A stretch of DNA of 64,000 nt from Mesobacillus campisalis (GTDB lineage Bacteria; Bacillota; Bacilli; Bacillales; Cytobacillaceae): NCBI RefSeq assembly GCF_000986785.1, contig NZ_LAYY01000005.1, positions 124,001 through 188,000 of the forward strand, written 5' to 3'. The notes beneath the pieces were generated by a model. It ran no database searches. It was not told the DNA's origin and saw nothing but the letters and a program-made list of their open reading frames with translations. A program made the position numbers and the translations under genes. Below are positions 17,423 through 25,041 of the stretch, piece after piece. Numbering within the stretch: the first letter of the stretch is position 1; each line of letters begins with the position of its first letter.

Positions 17423-17575
17423 CCATCTGTTTCACTTGCTCTTGAACTGGCAGATGGATTTCAATTTTATAAAAAATCAAAGGCTATCGCAGCCGCCGCG
17501 GGGCTCAATGGAGATGGCTATGTGCCAACCGCTCATCTCATTGCCAAACATACGGATACCTATCTTCCAGGAAAC
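17423..17575 (+). pseudogene. Possible coding remnant, unrecognised
   Basis: A frame without a start codon is open from 17423 and reads protein-like: 'LALELADGFQFYKKSKAI', then 'GLNGDGYVPTAHLIAKHTD' and 'TYLPG'. It then runs into the GGGGACGG element at 17575. Stops lie directly upstream. It could be the end of a decayed gene cut by the repeat. No family is recognised. Confidence 0.3.
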
Positions 17576-17641
17576 ATGGGGACGGTTCTCGTGATCTATT
17601 TGAGAATGGCTGGTGAGGCAGCAGAACCGTCCCCATGCTCT
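17575..17641. repeat. GGGGACGGTTCT element, full copy
   Basis: CATGGGGACGGTTCTCGTG at the left and CAGCAGAACCGTCCCCATG at the right form the inverted arms around 'ATCTATTTGAGAATGGCTGG'. Confidence 0.9.
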
Positions 17642-17744
17642 ACTCGGAAAAAAACGCGAATAAGGAGTTGACAATGATTTAGGTTCGGTGATAAACTTAT
17701 CTCAAGTTAAAGATATTTTAATTCAATTTATTTTTTTAGAATAA

Positions 17745-17762
17745 TATCTCGAATTCGAGATA
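17745..17762 (+). promoter_or_regulatory. MhqR-like operator palindrome
   Basis: TATCTCGAATTCGAGATA is a perfect 18-bp palindrome ending about 10 bases before the YceI ribosome site. It equals the operator consensus reported for the B. subtilis MarR-type repressor MhqR (tATCTcgaAtTCgAGATa), which responds to quinones and catechols. No mhqR gene lies in the window. Confidence 0.75.
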
Positions 17763-17784
17763 AAACAAATTGGGGGAAATGAAA

Positions 17785-18312
17785 ATGACAAAATGGACAG
17801 TCGATCAATCACATTCATCAGTAGGATTTGAAGTAAAACATATGATGGTATCAAAAGTGAAAGGTCACTTTGATTCTTACACAGCAGAGGTAGAAGCCGC
17901 GGATCTAACCGATTTAACCACTGCGGCAATCGCTTTTAAATTTGATGTGGCAAGCATCAACACAAGAAGCGAGGATCGGGATAATCACTTAAAATCTGCA
18001 GACTTCTTTGATGTGGAAAACAATCCAACCATTAACTTTACATCCACAAACATTACAAAAGATGGGGATGATTACAAAGTAACTGGTGATCTAACTATTA
18101 AAGATGTAACAAAACCAGTAACGTTTGATGTTGAATACGGTGGCAAGGGAACAAACCCATGGGGTGTTGAAGTATACGGATTCGAAGCAGAGGCGAAAAT
18201 AAACCGTGAGGAATTTGGCCTTACCTGGAACGCCGCGCTTGAAACAGGAGGCGTCCTAGTTGGGAAAGATATCAAAATCAAAGTGGAATTAGAAGTAAAT
18301 CCAGCTGCATAA
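17785..18312 (+). CDS. YceI-family lipid/isoprenoid-binding-like protein
   Basis: About 175 residues, standard YceI length. It opens 'MTKWTVDQSHSSVGFEVKHMMVSKVKGHF' in style (seen across residues 1-30) and contains 'SINTRSEDRDNHLKSADFFD', 'DLTIKDVTKPVTFDVEYGG' and 'FEAEAKINREEFGL', all YceI hallmarks. The family forms a lipocalin-like barrel that binds polyisoprenoid quinone-type lipids. No signal peptide, so cytoplasmic. ATG 17785 has GGGGG at 17772-17776 at good spacing; an in-frame TTG 17770 overlaps that site. An MhqR-like palindrome just upstream suggests induction by quinone stress, which suits a quinone-lipid-binding fold. Confidence 0.92.
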   Translation: MTKWTVDQSHSSVGFEVKHMMVSKVKGHFDSYTAEVEAADLTDLTTAAIAFKFDVASINTRSEDRDNHLKSADFFDVENNPTINFTSTNITKDGDDYKVTGDLTIKDVTKPVTFDVEYGGKGTNPWGVEVYGFEAEAKINREEFGLTWNAALETGGVLVGKDIKIKVELEVNPAA

Positions 18313-18330
18313 TTTCATTTCGGAGCTTTG

Positions 18331-18377
18331 GGAAGGCACCCCTCTCTCGTAAGGAGTGAGGGGCCTTCCTTTTTTTG
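18331..18377 (+). terminator. Terminator of YceI gene
   Basis: GGAAGGC-ACCCCTC pairs with GAGGGG-CCTTCC, followed by T8. Confidence 0.85.
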
Positions 18378-18383
18378 CTGAAG

Positions 18384-18446
18384 CATGGGGACGGTTCTCG
18401 TGATCTATTTGAGAATGGCTAGTGAGGCAGCAGAACCGTCCCCATG
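18384..18446. repeat. GGGGACGGTTCT element, full copy
   Basis: Both arms (CATGGGGACGGTTCTCGTG and CAGCAGAACCGTCCCCATG) are present. It lies directly before a 200-bp MITE-like element. Confidence 0.9.
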
Positions 18447-18451
18447 ATTTA

Positions 18452-18655
18452 CATAAGCGGAGAAATTCCGGTTAAGGCATTTAATAGGGGGCTAAAAAGC
18501 GGAAATAAGCGGATATTTTCCGATTAACTCCTTTTTTTACGACTAAATCCAGGGATTTTATGAATATAAGCGGAAAAACTCCCCTTAAATCGCGGGAAAT
18601 ACTGGTATTTCCCAGTTTGACAGGAATTTTTCCGTTTATTTTCATAAGCGCTGTA
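18452..18655. repeat. 200-bp MITE-like repeat, copy 1
   Basis: Begins CATAAGCGGAGAAATTCCG and ends with GGAATTTTTCCGTTTATTTTC; ends are inverted relative to each other. An inner GGGAAATACTGGTATTTCCC hairpin is present. Six similar copies occur in the window. No coding frame. Confidence 0.9.
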
Positions 18656-18656
18656 A

Positions 18657-18729
18657 TGAGGCAAGGGGACGGTTCTCGTGGCCTATTTGACCACTGATTA
18701 AGAGGCAGCAGAACCGTCCCCATGCTCTA
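18657..18729. repeat. GGGGACGGTTCT element, full copy
   Basis: Left end TGAGGCAAGGGGACGG, right end ACCGTCCCCATGCTCTA. Its right border directly abuts the stop codon of the minus-strand YrdB-like gene. Confidence 0.9.
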
Positions 18730-19065
18730 TCATTGATTCCAAATCGTCATCAGAATCCGGTTTATAACTACCAATATGGTAAAAATAAGCGCTAAAGATG
18801 GATGGCCAGCCGCATATAATGCGATAATTGATAACCCGAAGATAGCTATTTCAAGTAATAAGCGGATAAACCCGTGAACAGGTATGGGAGAAGCAGGGGA
18901 ACCAAAAACTCCCCAAATAATTGCGATGAGGAGAGGTGAACCAATACCTAACCCAAACTTGAAGAAATATCCCTTACCCGTCTGAAATCCCCAATAAGAC
19001 AAAGCAATTAGTGCGCATACCTCTAAAACAAAACGTAATGCAAGGTTCATTAGCATTGATTTCAC
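18730..19065 (-). CDS. YrdB-like (DUF2568-type) membrane protein
   Basis: 111 residues with four hydrophobic segments (about 5-25, 33-52, 62-82, 88-106). The pattern 'LALRFVLEVCALIALSYWGF', 'PLLIAIIWGVFGSPASPIP' and 'RLLLEIAIFGLSIIAL' resembles the YrdB/DUF2568 family; function unknown. GTG 19065 has AAGGGG two bases upstream, so a start at the later ATG is possible. It stands alone between repeats; its stop codon touches a GGGGACGG element. Confidence 0.7.
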   Translation of the reverse strand: MKSMLMNLALRFVLEVCALIALSYWGFQTGKGYFFKFGLGIGSPLLIAIIWGVFGSPASPIPVHGFIRLLLEIAIFGLSIIALYAAGHPSLALIFTILVVINRILMTIWNQ

Positions 19066-19152
19066 ATCCCCTTCTTCCTCTTATGAATAGATATACGTTC
19101 TTAATTGAAGTCCGTTTCATTTTGCAGAAATACTTTTTGGGAGAGTGCCTGT

Positions 19153-19350
19153 CACGCCTTTGATAGAAGGTGTCGAAAAATGGAAGGCGGCGAAAAAAGC
19201 ATAATATTCCATACTAATCAAACGTTTGATTAAAGTCGCCTTGATAGATCAACCTTGGTGAAGGGTGGGATTGAAGTTAATTCTGGGAACGTAAGTTAAA
19301 GGCGTTTTCGGTAGTACATGCACTGAATCGATTGGTGTCAAAGTATGTAA
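19153..19350. repeat. Dispersed repeat with 18-bp palindrome, copy 2
   Basis: Strongly similar to 529-720 over about 190 bases. Palindrome TAATCAAACGTTTGATTA at 19215-19232. As in copy 1 it is followed immediately by a GGGGACGG element. Confidence 0.8.
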
Positions 19351-19351
19351 G

Positions 19352-19425
19352 TGAAGCATGGGGCCGGTTCTCGTGAACTATATGCTTACTGAAAGTGAGA
19401 CAGTGAGAACCGTCCCTCTGCTTCG
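19352..19425. repeat. GGGGACGGTTCT element, variant copy
   Basis: TGAAGCATGGGGCCGG at the left and GAACCGTCCCTCTGCTTC at the right, with the filler 'CTTACTGAAAGTGA' shared with 722-770. Confidence 0.8.
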
Positions 19426-19454
19426 TGGTATAGTTATTGGCAGAGGTGAGTTGT

Positions 19455-20435
19455 TTGAAAAAGAAGCTTCTTGTCACGGGCGGTGCTGGCTTTATTGGCG
19501 GGAATTTCATTCATTATATGATGGAAAGGTATCCTGAGTATAAAATTTTTAACCTGGATGCCTTGACCTATGCGGGAGACTTGGCGAAACATCGACGCCT
19601 GGAGGGAAACCCGCGCTATCATTTCATCCAGGGCGACATCACGGATCATTCAATGATGGTTTCTCTATTTGAGAAGGAAGAGTTTGATTATGTGATAAAC
19701 TTTGCAGCCGAGAGCCATGTGGACCGCTCTATTGCTGATCCAGGTGTTTTTGTACGAACGAATGTATTGGGCACGCAGGTTTTACTGGATGCTGCATTGA
19801 AATTTGGCGTTGCCAAGTTCGTGCAGGTTTCGACGGATGAAGTTTACGGGGACCTGGATTTTGACCCTGCAACATTTTTCACCGAGGACTCGCCGTTGCA
19901 GCCCAATAGTCTATATAGTGCCAGCAAGGCATCGGCCGATCTGATGGCGCGCGCCTATAATAAGACGTACGGGCTCCCGGTCAACATCCTCCGCTGCTCC
20001 AATAATTACGGACCCTATCAGTTTCCGGAAAAGCTGATTCCCTTGACCATCGCAAAGGCAATGAACGGGAAAAAGGTGCCAGTCTACGGGGATGGCAGGA
20101 ACGTGCGTGACTGGCTTCATGTGCGTGACCATTGTGCAGCAATCGACCTTGTGTTGCATAAGGGCATGACGGGGGAGGTCTACAATGTCGGCGGACATAA
20201 TGAACGGACGAATCTTGAAGTGGTGAAGTTGATTATTCAGTCCCTTGACAAGCCGGAGGACCTGATTGAGTTCGTGTCCGACCGACCAGGCCATGACCGA
20301 CGCTACGGGATTGACGCTTCCAAGCTGGAGGGATTGGGCTGGAAACCGGAGTACAATTTCGAAACAGGACTTAAGCAAACCATCCAGTGGTATTCGGCCA
20401 ATAAGTGGTGGTGGGAGCCATTGGTGAAAAAGTGA
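19455..20435 (+). CDS. rfbB: dTDP-glucose 4,6-dehydratase
   Basis: About 326 residues. NAD motif 'VTGGAGFIGGNF', 'GDITDHSMM', 'NFAAESHVDRSI', 'VSTDEVYGDL', the catalytic 'YSASKASADL', 'NCSNNYGPYQFPEKLIPL' region and 'RDWLHVRDHC' all match RfbB/RmlB. It converts dTDP-glucose to the 4-keto-6-deoxy sugar used for rhamnose and other wall sugars. TTG 19455 follows AGAGGTGA. The other rml genes are absent here, and codon use is richer in G and C than the flanks. With a repeat on each side, this looks like an isolated piece of a cell-wall sugar cluster, possibly acquired. Confidence 0.9.
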   Translation: MKKKLLVTGGAGFIGGNFIHYMMERYPEYKIFNLDALTYAGDLAKHRRLEGNPRYHFIQGDITDHSMMVSLFEKEEFDYVINFAAESHVDRSIADPGVFVRTNVLGTQVLLDAALKFGVAKFVQVSTDEVYGDLDFDPATFFTEDSPLQPNSLYSASKASADLMARAYNKTYGLPVNILRCSNNYGPYQFPEKLIPLTIAKAMNGKKVPVYGDGRNVRDWLHVRDHCAAIDLVLHKGMTGEVYNVGGHNERTNLEVVKLIIQSLDKPEDLIEFVSDRPGHDRRYGIDASKLEGLGWKPEYNFETGLKQTIQWYSANKWWWEPLVKK

Positions 20436-20586
20436 AAGTTGGTTGGAAGCCATTTAGTAGGGGCGCGGTCGGAGGAGAAAGATTTCTATATTAGTTTTAG
20501 TGACCAGGAGGTTTCTATTAAAATAGGCAAAACAAAGTATCAGGTTATGGGAGATACTATTTATTAATAAACGAACGTTAGCACAC

Positions 20587-20625
20587 AAAAACGCACAGAA
20601 TTTAAACACTGTGCGTTTTTGTGTG
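20587..20625 (+). terminator. Terminator-like hairpin after rfbB
   Basis: AAAACGCACAG and CTGTGCGTTTT pair around a short AT-rich loop, with T-rich sequence following. Confidence 0.65.
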
Positions 20626-20649
20626 CTTTTCCTTTCCAGAGGGGGGAAC

Positions 20650-21085
20650 GGCAAATAGAATAAGGAATCTGGACAATAGAAAGAGTCCTGGCAAATTGAA
20701 AAGGGAAACCGGCAAGTAGAACTCGAAAAGTGGCAAATGGAAGTTCGTGACCGGCAAATAGAACAAGAAATTCGGACGATAGAAAGGGTCCTGGCAAATA
20801 GGAAAGGGAAATCAGCAAATAGAAATCGAAAAGTGGCAAATAGAAGTGCGGAAACGGCAAATAGAATAAGGAATCCGGACAATAGAAAGGGTCTTGGCAA
20901 ATAGGAAGGTGAAATCAGCAAATAGAATTCGAAAATCGGCAAATAGAATAACGTAAACGGCAAATAGAACAAGGAATTCGGACCTTGAAAGGGGTCCCGG
21001 CAAATAGGAAGATGAAATCGGCAAATAGAACTCGGAAATCAGCAAATAGAACAAGGAATCCAGACAATTAAAAAGGCCCCTGACA
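20650..21085. repeat. Tandem repeat array, 103-bp period, GGCAAATAGAA subunits
   Basis: The segment GGCAAATAGAA(T/C)AAG(G)AAT starts at 20650, 20753, 20856 and 20959, exactly 103 bases apart; the next start at 21041 is 21 bases short. Each unit holds about five subunits of roughly 20 bp that begin GGCAAATAGAA or AGCAAATAGAA. Another partial unit lies at 31413-31530. Confidence 0.9.
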
Positions 21086-21230
21086 AAGCAGTGGCCATCG
21101 ACGCTTATGCTTCCTAAATGCTTCTGCAGTCATTCCTGTGTGTTGTAATATAAATGTCATTTTGTAAACTATATATTGCATTATGTCGTGTATGTTATAT
21201 AATAAAATTACAAATATTGGAGGTGGGATG

Positions 21231-21743
21231 ATGGGGTTCTGGAATAAAAAGCATAAAGATGAGCGTGTGGAGAACATTAAAAACAAGATTTATAAAGAAA
21301 TTTATATCCTCATTATGGTGCTGTCGTTTATTTCGATTGCCGTTAAGTTTATCACCATTGAGATGTCCCTCCGGGTTGTTTTATTTGAATGGATCGTTAT
21401 TCTTGTGTCTTCCCTTTACTACAGTGTAAGAACAACGTTTCTCGGTATCTATTCCGATGAGGTTGAACTGCATGATCAGACCAGTAAGGTGAAAATGAGC
21501 AAAAAGAATCTGATGGGGGGAATTGCGTTAGGGGTGGTACTTGCACTGATTTTTGCCACAAACAGTGCCGTCAATTATGCGGATAGTTCACAGCAGGCCA
21601 TATCCTATTTTCTTCTTGTGTTTTTTGTCTCATTTATCATTTATGTTCCTCTGTTTGGTGGAGTTAATGCGATAATCCATTCAGCTGCTAAAAGGAAAAG
21701 TGAACAAATGAATCAAAAAAACTTGGACGATCGTGAAGGCTAG
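21231..21743 (+). CDS. DUF6773-like membrane protein
   Basis: About 170 residues with four hydrophobic segments (near residues 24-45, 50-68, 100-120, 130-155) and charged ends. GGAGGTGGG lies just before tandem ATGs at 21228 and 21231; the second has better spacing. It is followed after 8 bases by a small XRE regulator. Pairs of a small membrane protein of this type with a short HTH protein are common in Bacillaceae. Function unknown; the family name is by resemblance only. Confidence 0.7.
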   Translation: MGFWNKKHKDERVENIKNKIYKEIYILIMVLSFISIAVKFITIEMSLRVVLFEWIVILVSSLYYSVRTTFLGIYSDEVELHDQTSKVKMSKKNLMGGIALGVVLALIFATNSAVNYADSSQQAISYFLLVFFVSFIIYVPLFGGVNAIIHSAAKRKSEQMNQKNLDDREG

Positions 21744-21751
21744 GGAAGCGT

Positions 21752-21943
21752 ATGAAAAATAAACGAATGAAAATGGCCCGTATAGAACATGACCTATCTC
21801 AGGAAGAACTAGCTAAAAAAGTGGGAGTCACCAGGCAAACCATTGGACTGATTGAAGCAGGGAAGTACAACCCGACATTAAACCTGTGCATCTCGATATG
21901 CAAAGCATTAAACAAAACACTCGATGACCTATTTTGGGAGTGA
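21752..21943 (+). CDS. Small XRE-family helix-turn-helix regulator
   Basis: 63 residues, almost entirely one Cro/CI-type HTH: 'MARIEHDLSQEELAKKVGVT', 'RQTIGLIEAGKYNPTLNLCI', 'ICKALNKTLDDLFW'. This is the YozG/YgzD-like minimal class. It follows the membrane protein by 8 bases, so the two form an operon and the regulator may control it. Its TGA stop (21941-21943) is the first three bases of a GGGGACGG element. Confidence 0.92.
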   Translation: MKNKRMKMARIEHDLSQEELAKKVGVTRQTIGLIEAGKYNPTLNLCISICKALNKTLDDLFWE

Positions 21944-22023
21944 GGCAAGGGGACGGTTCTCCTTGCCTCATTTTTGTCTGTCCCATTGCAGCATTGAGGC
22001 AGGAGAACCGTCCCCATGTACTA
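21941..22023. repeat. GGGGACGGTTCT element between convergent genes
   Basis: Left end TGAGGCAAGGGGACGG supplies the HTH gene's stop. Right end, read on the minus strand, is TAGTACATGGGGACGG, and its TAG is the rpiA stop. GAGGCAAGG/CCTTGCCTC followed by ATTTTTG can also act as a terminator. Confidence 0.9.
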
Positions 22024-22701
22024 TTTTTCAATAACGCTTGCCGAATCAGAATGGCCGACAATCACAGCATCTGTCATCCCGATAAACAGCCCCGTCTCCA
22101 CAACTCCCAGCATCATTTTAAGTTCATGATGAAGTTCCTGCGGGTTGGGAATGGATGTGAACTTGCAATCCAGTATGTAATTGCCATTATTCGTCACAAA
22201 TACTTCGCCGTTCTCTTTCCTTAAAACGGGAACCACTCCGAGACTTCCGATCTTATTGGCAGTCAGTTCCCAGCCGAAAGGAACGACCTCTACGGGCAGG
22301 GGAAACTCCCCTAATTGCTTCACCCTTTTTGATTCATCGGCAATGATAATTAATCTTTCACTGTGTGCATTGACAACTTTCTCGCGAAGCAGGGCCCCGC
22401 CACCGCCTTTTATCAGATTAAAGTCAGGATCGATTTCATCCGCACCGTCCACCGCTAAGTCAAGACGCTGTACCTCTGAGAAATTGGTAAGGGGAATGCC
22501 GAACTGCCTCGCCCAGTTTTCGGTCTGGATGGAGGAAGGAATTCCTTTTATATTCAACCCCTGTTCCACCAGCCCGCCAAGCTTCTTCAAAAACCAATAA
22601 ACCGTAGAGCCTGAGCCTAGCCCAATAACCATTCCATCCTTGACGAATTCCACTGCTTTTTCTCCAGCCATCCTCTTCTTTAAAGCTGCCGTATCCTCCA
22701 C
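22021..22701 (-). CDS. rpiA: Ribose-5-phosphate isomerase A
   Basis: 226 residues, normal RpiA length. Motifs: 'GLGSGSTVYWFLKKLG', 'VDGADEIDPDFNLIKGGGGALLREKVV', split here over residues 83-110, and 'IIADESKRVKQLGEFPLPVEV'. It interconverts ribose 5-phosphate and ribulose 5-phosphate. GTG 22701 follows GGGGTGA. It is a monocistronic gene on the minus strand, between repeats; its TAG stop is the end of a GGGGACGG element. It could help channel pentose phosphates from the polyol pathway at 12753-16260, though not linked in an operon. Confidence 0.95.
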   Translation of the reverse strand: MEDTAALKKRMAGEKAVEFVKDGMVIGLGSGSTVYWFLKKLGGLVEQGLNIKGIPSSIQTENWARQFGIPLTNFSEVQRLDLAVDGADEIDPDFNLIKGGGGALLREKVVNAHSERLIIIADESKRVKQLGEFPLPVEVVPFGWELTANKIGSLGVVPVLRKENGEVFVTNNGNYILDCKFTSIPNPQELHHELKMMLGVVETGLFIGMTDAVIVGHSDSASVIEK

Positions 22702-22739
22702 TAAATCACCCCACAGGTATTTTTGAACATTATAGCATG

Positions 22740-22816
22740 TGAGGCGTGGGGACGGTTCTCGTGATCTATTTGAGAATGGCTGGGCTGGTGAGGCAGCAGA
22801 ACCTCCCCATGCTCTA
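22740..22816. repeat. GGGGACGGTTCT element, full copy
   Basis: Left TGAGGCGTGGGGACGG; right CAGCAGAACCTCCCCATGC, with one base lost in the right arm. A 200-bp MITE-like element follows. Confidence 0.85.
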
Positions 22817-22826
22817 CCATGCTCTA

Positions 22827-23030
22827 CATAGGAGGAGAAATTCCGGTTAAGGCATATAGCAGGGGTTTAAATAGCGGAAATAGGCGGATATTTTCCGATT
22901 AACTGCTTAATACCGGATTAAATCTAAGGATTTTATGAATATAAGCGGAAAGTCTCCCCTTAAATTCGGGGAAATGATGGTATTTCCCAGTTTAAGCGGA
23001 ATTTCTCCGTTTATTTTTCAATAGCAGTGG
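22827..23030. repeat. 200-bp MITE-like repeat, copy 2
   Basis: Same plan as 18452-18655: GGAGAAATTCCGGTTAA at the left, TTAAGCGGAATTTCTCCG at the right, inner GGGAAATGATGGTATTTCCC. Confidence 0.9.
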
Positions 23031-23248
23031 TGAACAGTGCGCTGTCACTCCCCGATAAATCTTTTTTTCACGGTTTGTTCTACAGAGGGATAAAGAAAGT
23101 CTCGATGGGCCAGTTGATTTTCTCTGTCTTTTTATCTAAATTCTTCTGAACTGAAAGTAGTAAATTTTAACAATAAAAAGTGTTATAATAGAGAGCGTCG
23201 AAAATCTCAACTTACATAATGACAAACAGATAAATCGGGGGAAGGATA

Positions 23249-24838
23249 GTGGAAATTAAACTGCAGCTTGCGGATCTTTATTTAGGCAATATTGATGCGA
23301 AACATGAGCTATTAAGCAATTCAGAAGACGAACGCGCTCGGTTCAGGGATTCATTTTTTATGCCGGAGAACATTATCTTAAGTGATTACTTAAAAGGCCA
23401 GAAATATTTTGTTACAGGTCTGAAGGGTACGGGAAAGACGGCACTATTAAGGTTTATAGCGATTAAAGCGGAAAATGAACTAAATGCTGAAACATCCTTC
23501 ATTCTATTCAAAAGTGAAATCAAGGAGCAGGACAGGAAGGATTTTTCAAAGGCTGCCAGCACGGTTGTCACCAACAACAATTCCAATTCTGTTGACGGCC
23601 TTGATAATATGGACTATGAAGATGTTTGGAGATGGTTTTTACACCGTCATATCGTTGAGATTATAGAAAATCGAAACATTCAAGTGTTTGAGGATGATCG
23701 GCAATGGAGACGGTATGCTGCCTGTGTAAAGGCCCCCAACCTTGGAGATGAGGAGTCAGGCATTAAGAAATTATTCCCGAAATTAAAGAGAGGGAATGTT
23801 GAGGTGAATGCCGGACTGGATGGTGTATCCGGTACCCTGGGCCTGGAATTTGATTGGGAGGATAGCGGCCAGACGAAGGTCAAGTTTAACAGCATTGTCA
23901 AACAGGCAGATACTTTGTTTGAACGACTTACACCGGCTAATGGGCAGTTGTTCGTTTTCCTGGATGAACTGGAATTAACATTAGGTGTTTCGAAGCAATA
24001 CGCCAGGGATAAAAGATTAATCCGAGACTTGATCATCGCCATCCATAGTTTCAACATTATTTGCAGGCGGAAAAATTTTAACGTTAAGTTTATCAGTGCC
24101 ATTAGATCAGAAGTGCTGACAGCGGTGGAGTCTACAGGAAAAGAGATTAATAAAATCATCTCCGATTTTGGAACTCCGGTGATCTGGCATCAATCTGGCG
24201 GAAACTTGTCTAATCATCCCATTTTGCAAATCATCATAAAGAGGATAGCGGCCTCGGAAAAGTTTTACAAAATGAACGTGGAAGATTCAAACGAAGCCAT
24301 TTGGAATCGATATTTTCCGGATTATATACAGCGGGAGTCAGCCCCGACCTATATCCTTCATTTAACCTGGTATAGGCCTCGTGATGTTATTAGATTGCTC
24401 AATCTGGCAAAAACACAGCACCCGTCTTCTACGAAGTTCTCCCACCAAGTGTTTGATGACATTGGGAAAAGTTATTCTACTGAAAGCTGGACAGAGCTAT
24501 CTGAAGAGCTAAGGGCCATATACAATGAAGAAGAAATAGCTGGCATTAAGAGGATTTTTTATGGGATAAAAAACCCCTTTTATTTCAATGATTTTAAGCA
24601 GCATGTTGAAAACATCAGGGAAATGTATTCCAATGTGGAGACCTTGATTGAAAAGCATAAACTTGGTGAGATTCTGTCAAATGTGTATCGTGTAGGATTG
24701 ATCGGAAACACTGGAGAGAAAGTTCGCTTTGCTCACAGAGGAGATGACGAAATCCTATTGGAAAAGCAAATGATGGTGCACCGGGCTTTATGGGCATCAT
24801 TATCGGTTGAGCATAATAGCAAGCGAAGGAGAAGGTAG
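23249..24838 (+). CDS. P-loop ATPase, Sll1717/FunZ-like
   Basis: 529 residues. Walker A 'GLKGTGKTALLR' lies near residue 60 and Walker B 'QLFVFLDELELTL' near 240, with an arginine-rich 'SAIRSEVLTAVES' and a C-terminal 'WYRPRDVIRLLNLAKTQHP' block typical of the Sll1717 class of STAND-like ATPases. The family is poorly characterised and often turns up in genomic islands. GTG start after GGGGGAAGGATA. It is a single-gene unit with its own terminator, flanked upstream by repeats. A defence role is possible but nothing in the neighbours proves it. Confidence 0.75.
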   Translation: MEIKLQLADLYLGNIDAKHELLSNSEDERARFRDSFFMPENIILSDYLKGQKYFVTGLKGTGKTALLRFIAIKAENELNAETSFILFKSEIKEQDRKDFSKAASTVVTNNNSNSVDGLDNMDYEDVWRWFLHRHIVEIIENRNIQVFEDDRQWRRYAACVKAPNLGDEESGIKKLFPKLKRGNVEVNAGLDGVSGTLGLEFDWEDSGQTKVKFNSIVKQADTLFERLTPANGQLFVFLDELELTLGVSKQYARDKRLIRDLIIAIHSFNIICRRKNFNVKFISAIRSEVLTAVESTGKEINKIISDFGTPVIWHQSGGNLSNHPILQIIIKRIAASEKFYKMNVEDSNEAIWNRYFPDYIQRESAPTYILHLTWYRPRDVIRLLNLAKTQHPSSTKFSHQVFDDIGKSYSTESWTELSEELRAIYNEEEIAGIKRIFYGIKNPFYFNDFKQHVENIREMYSNVETLIEKHKLGEILSNVYRVGLIGNTGEKVRFAHRGDDEILLEKQMMVHRALWASLSVEHNSKRRRR

Positions 24839-24858
24839 GCAGTACCCATACTCTAAAA

Positions 24859-24905
24859 AAAGACTGTATGATTCTTTTAGTTTATAGAATCTTACAGTCT
24901 TTTTA
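24859..24905 (+). terminator. Terminator of P-loop ATPase gene
   Basis: AAAGACTGTA / TACAGTCTTT with inner GATTCT / AGAATC, followed by TTTTTATT. Confidence 0.85.
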
Positions 24906-25041
24906 TTATGATCATTAGGAAAAATGGGCCAAAAGAACCGAAAACGGCGATTTACAGAATGTTAACCTATTTCCTGGTGAGATTTAATGAATGATTGCTA
25001 TCTTTCTAACGTGTACTAATTTCAATGAGGAGGAAGCAGAA

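Larger units (their letters stand above)
17094..17784. other. Long intergenic region upstream of YceI gene
   Basis: Contains a terminator-like hairpin (17297-17337), a possible coding remnant (17423-17575), one full GGGGACGG element (17575-17641), and an 18-bp palindrome (17745-17762). The first 200 bases have small hairpins (GTGT/ACAC, GTAGG/CCTAC) but match no RNA family recognised. Confidence 0.6.
20436..21230. other. Intergenic region dominated by a tandem array
   Basis: Apart from the 103-bp-period array (20650-21085) it holds a hairpin AAAACGCACAG / CTGTGCGTTTTT (about 20587-20625) that can serve as terminator for rfbB, and an AT-rich promoter-like stretch at 21150-21215. Minus-strand open frames over the array are repetitive and look spurious. 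Confidence 0.7.

Noticed and set aside
19437-19649. Minus-strand open frame over the rfbB start
   Set aside because: Shadow frame with no independent support.
20454-21090. Regular repeats that might be a CRISPR array, and several minus-strand reading frames rich in 'LFA' and 'ICR'
   Set aside because: Subunits vary and there are no unique spacers between identical repeats; no cas genes. The open frames simply follow the repeat and have no protein-like diversity.
23680-24159. Long minus-strand open frame inside the P-loop ATPase gene
   Set aside because: It is a shadow frame of a well-supported gene and has no start signal.
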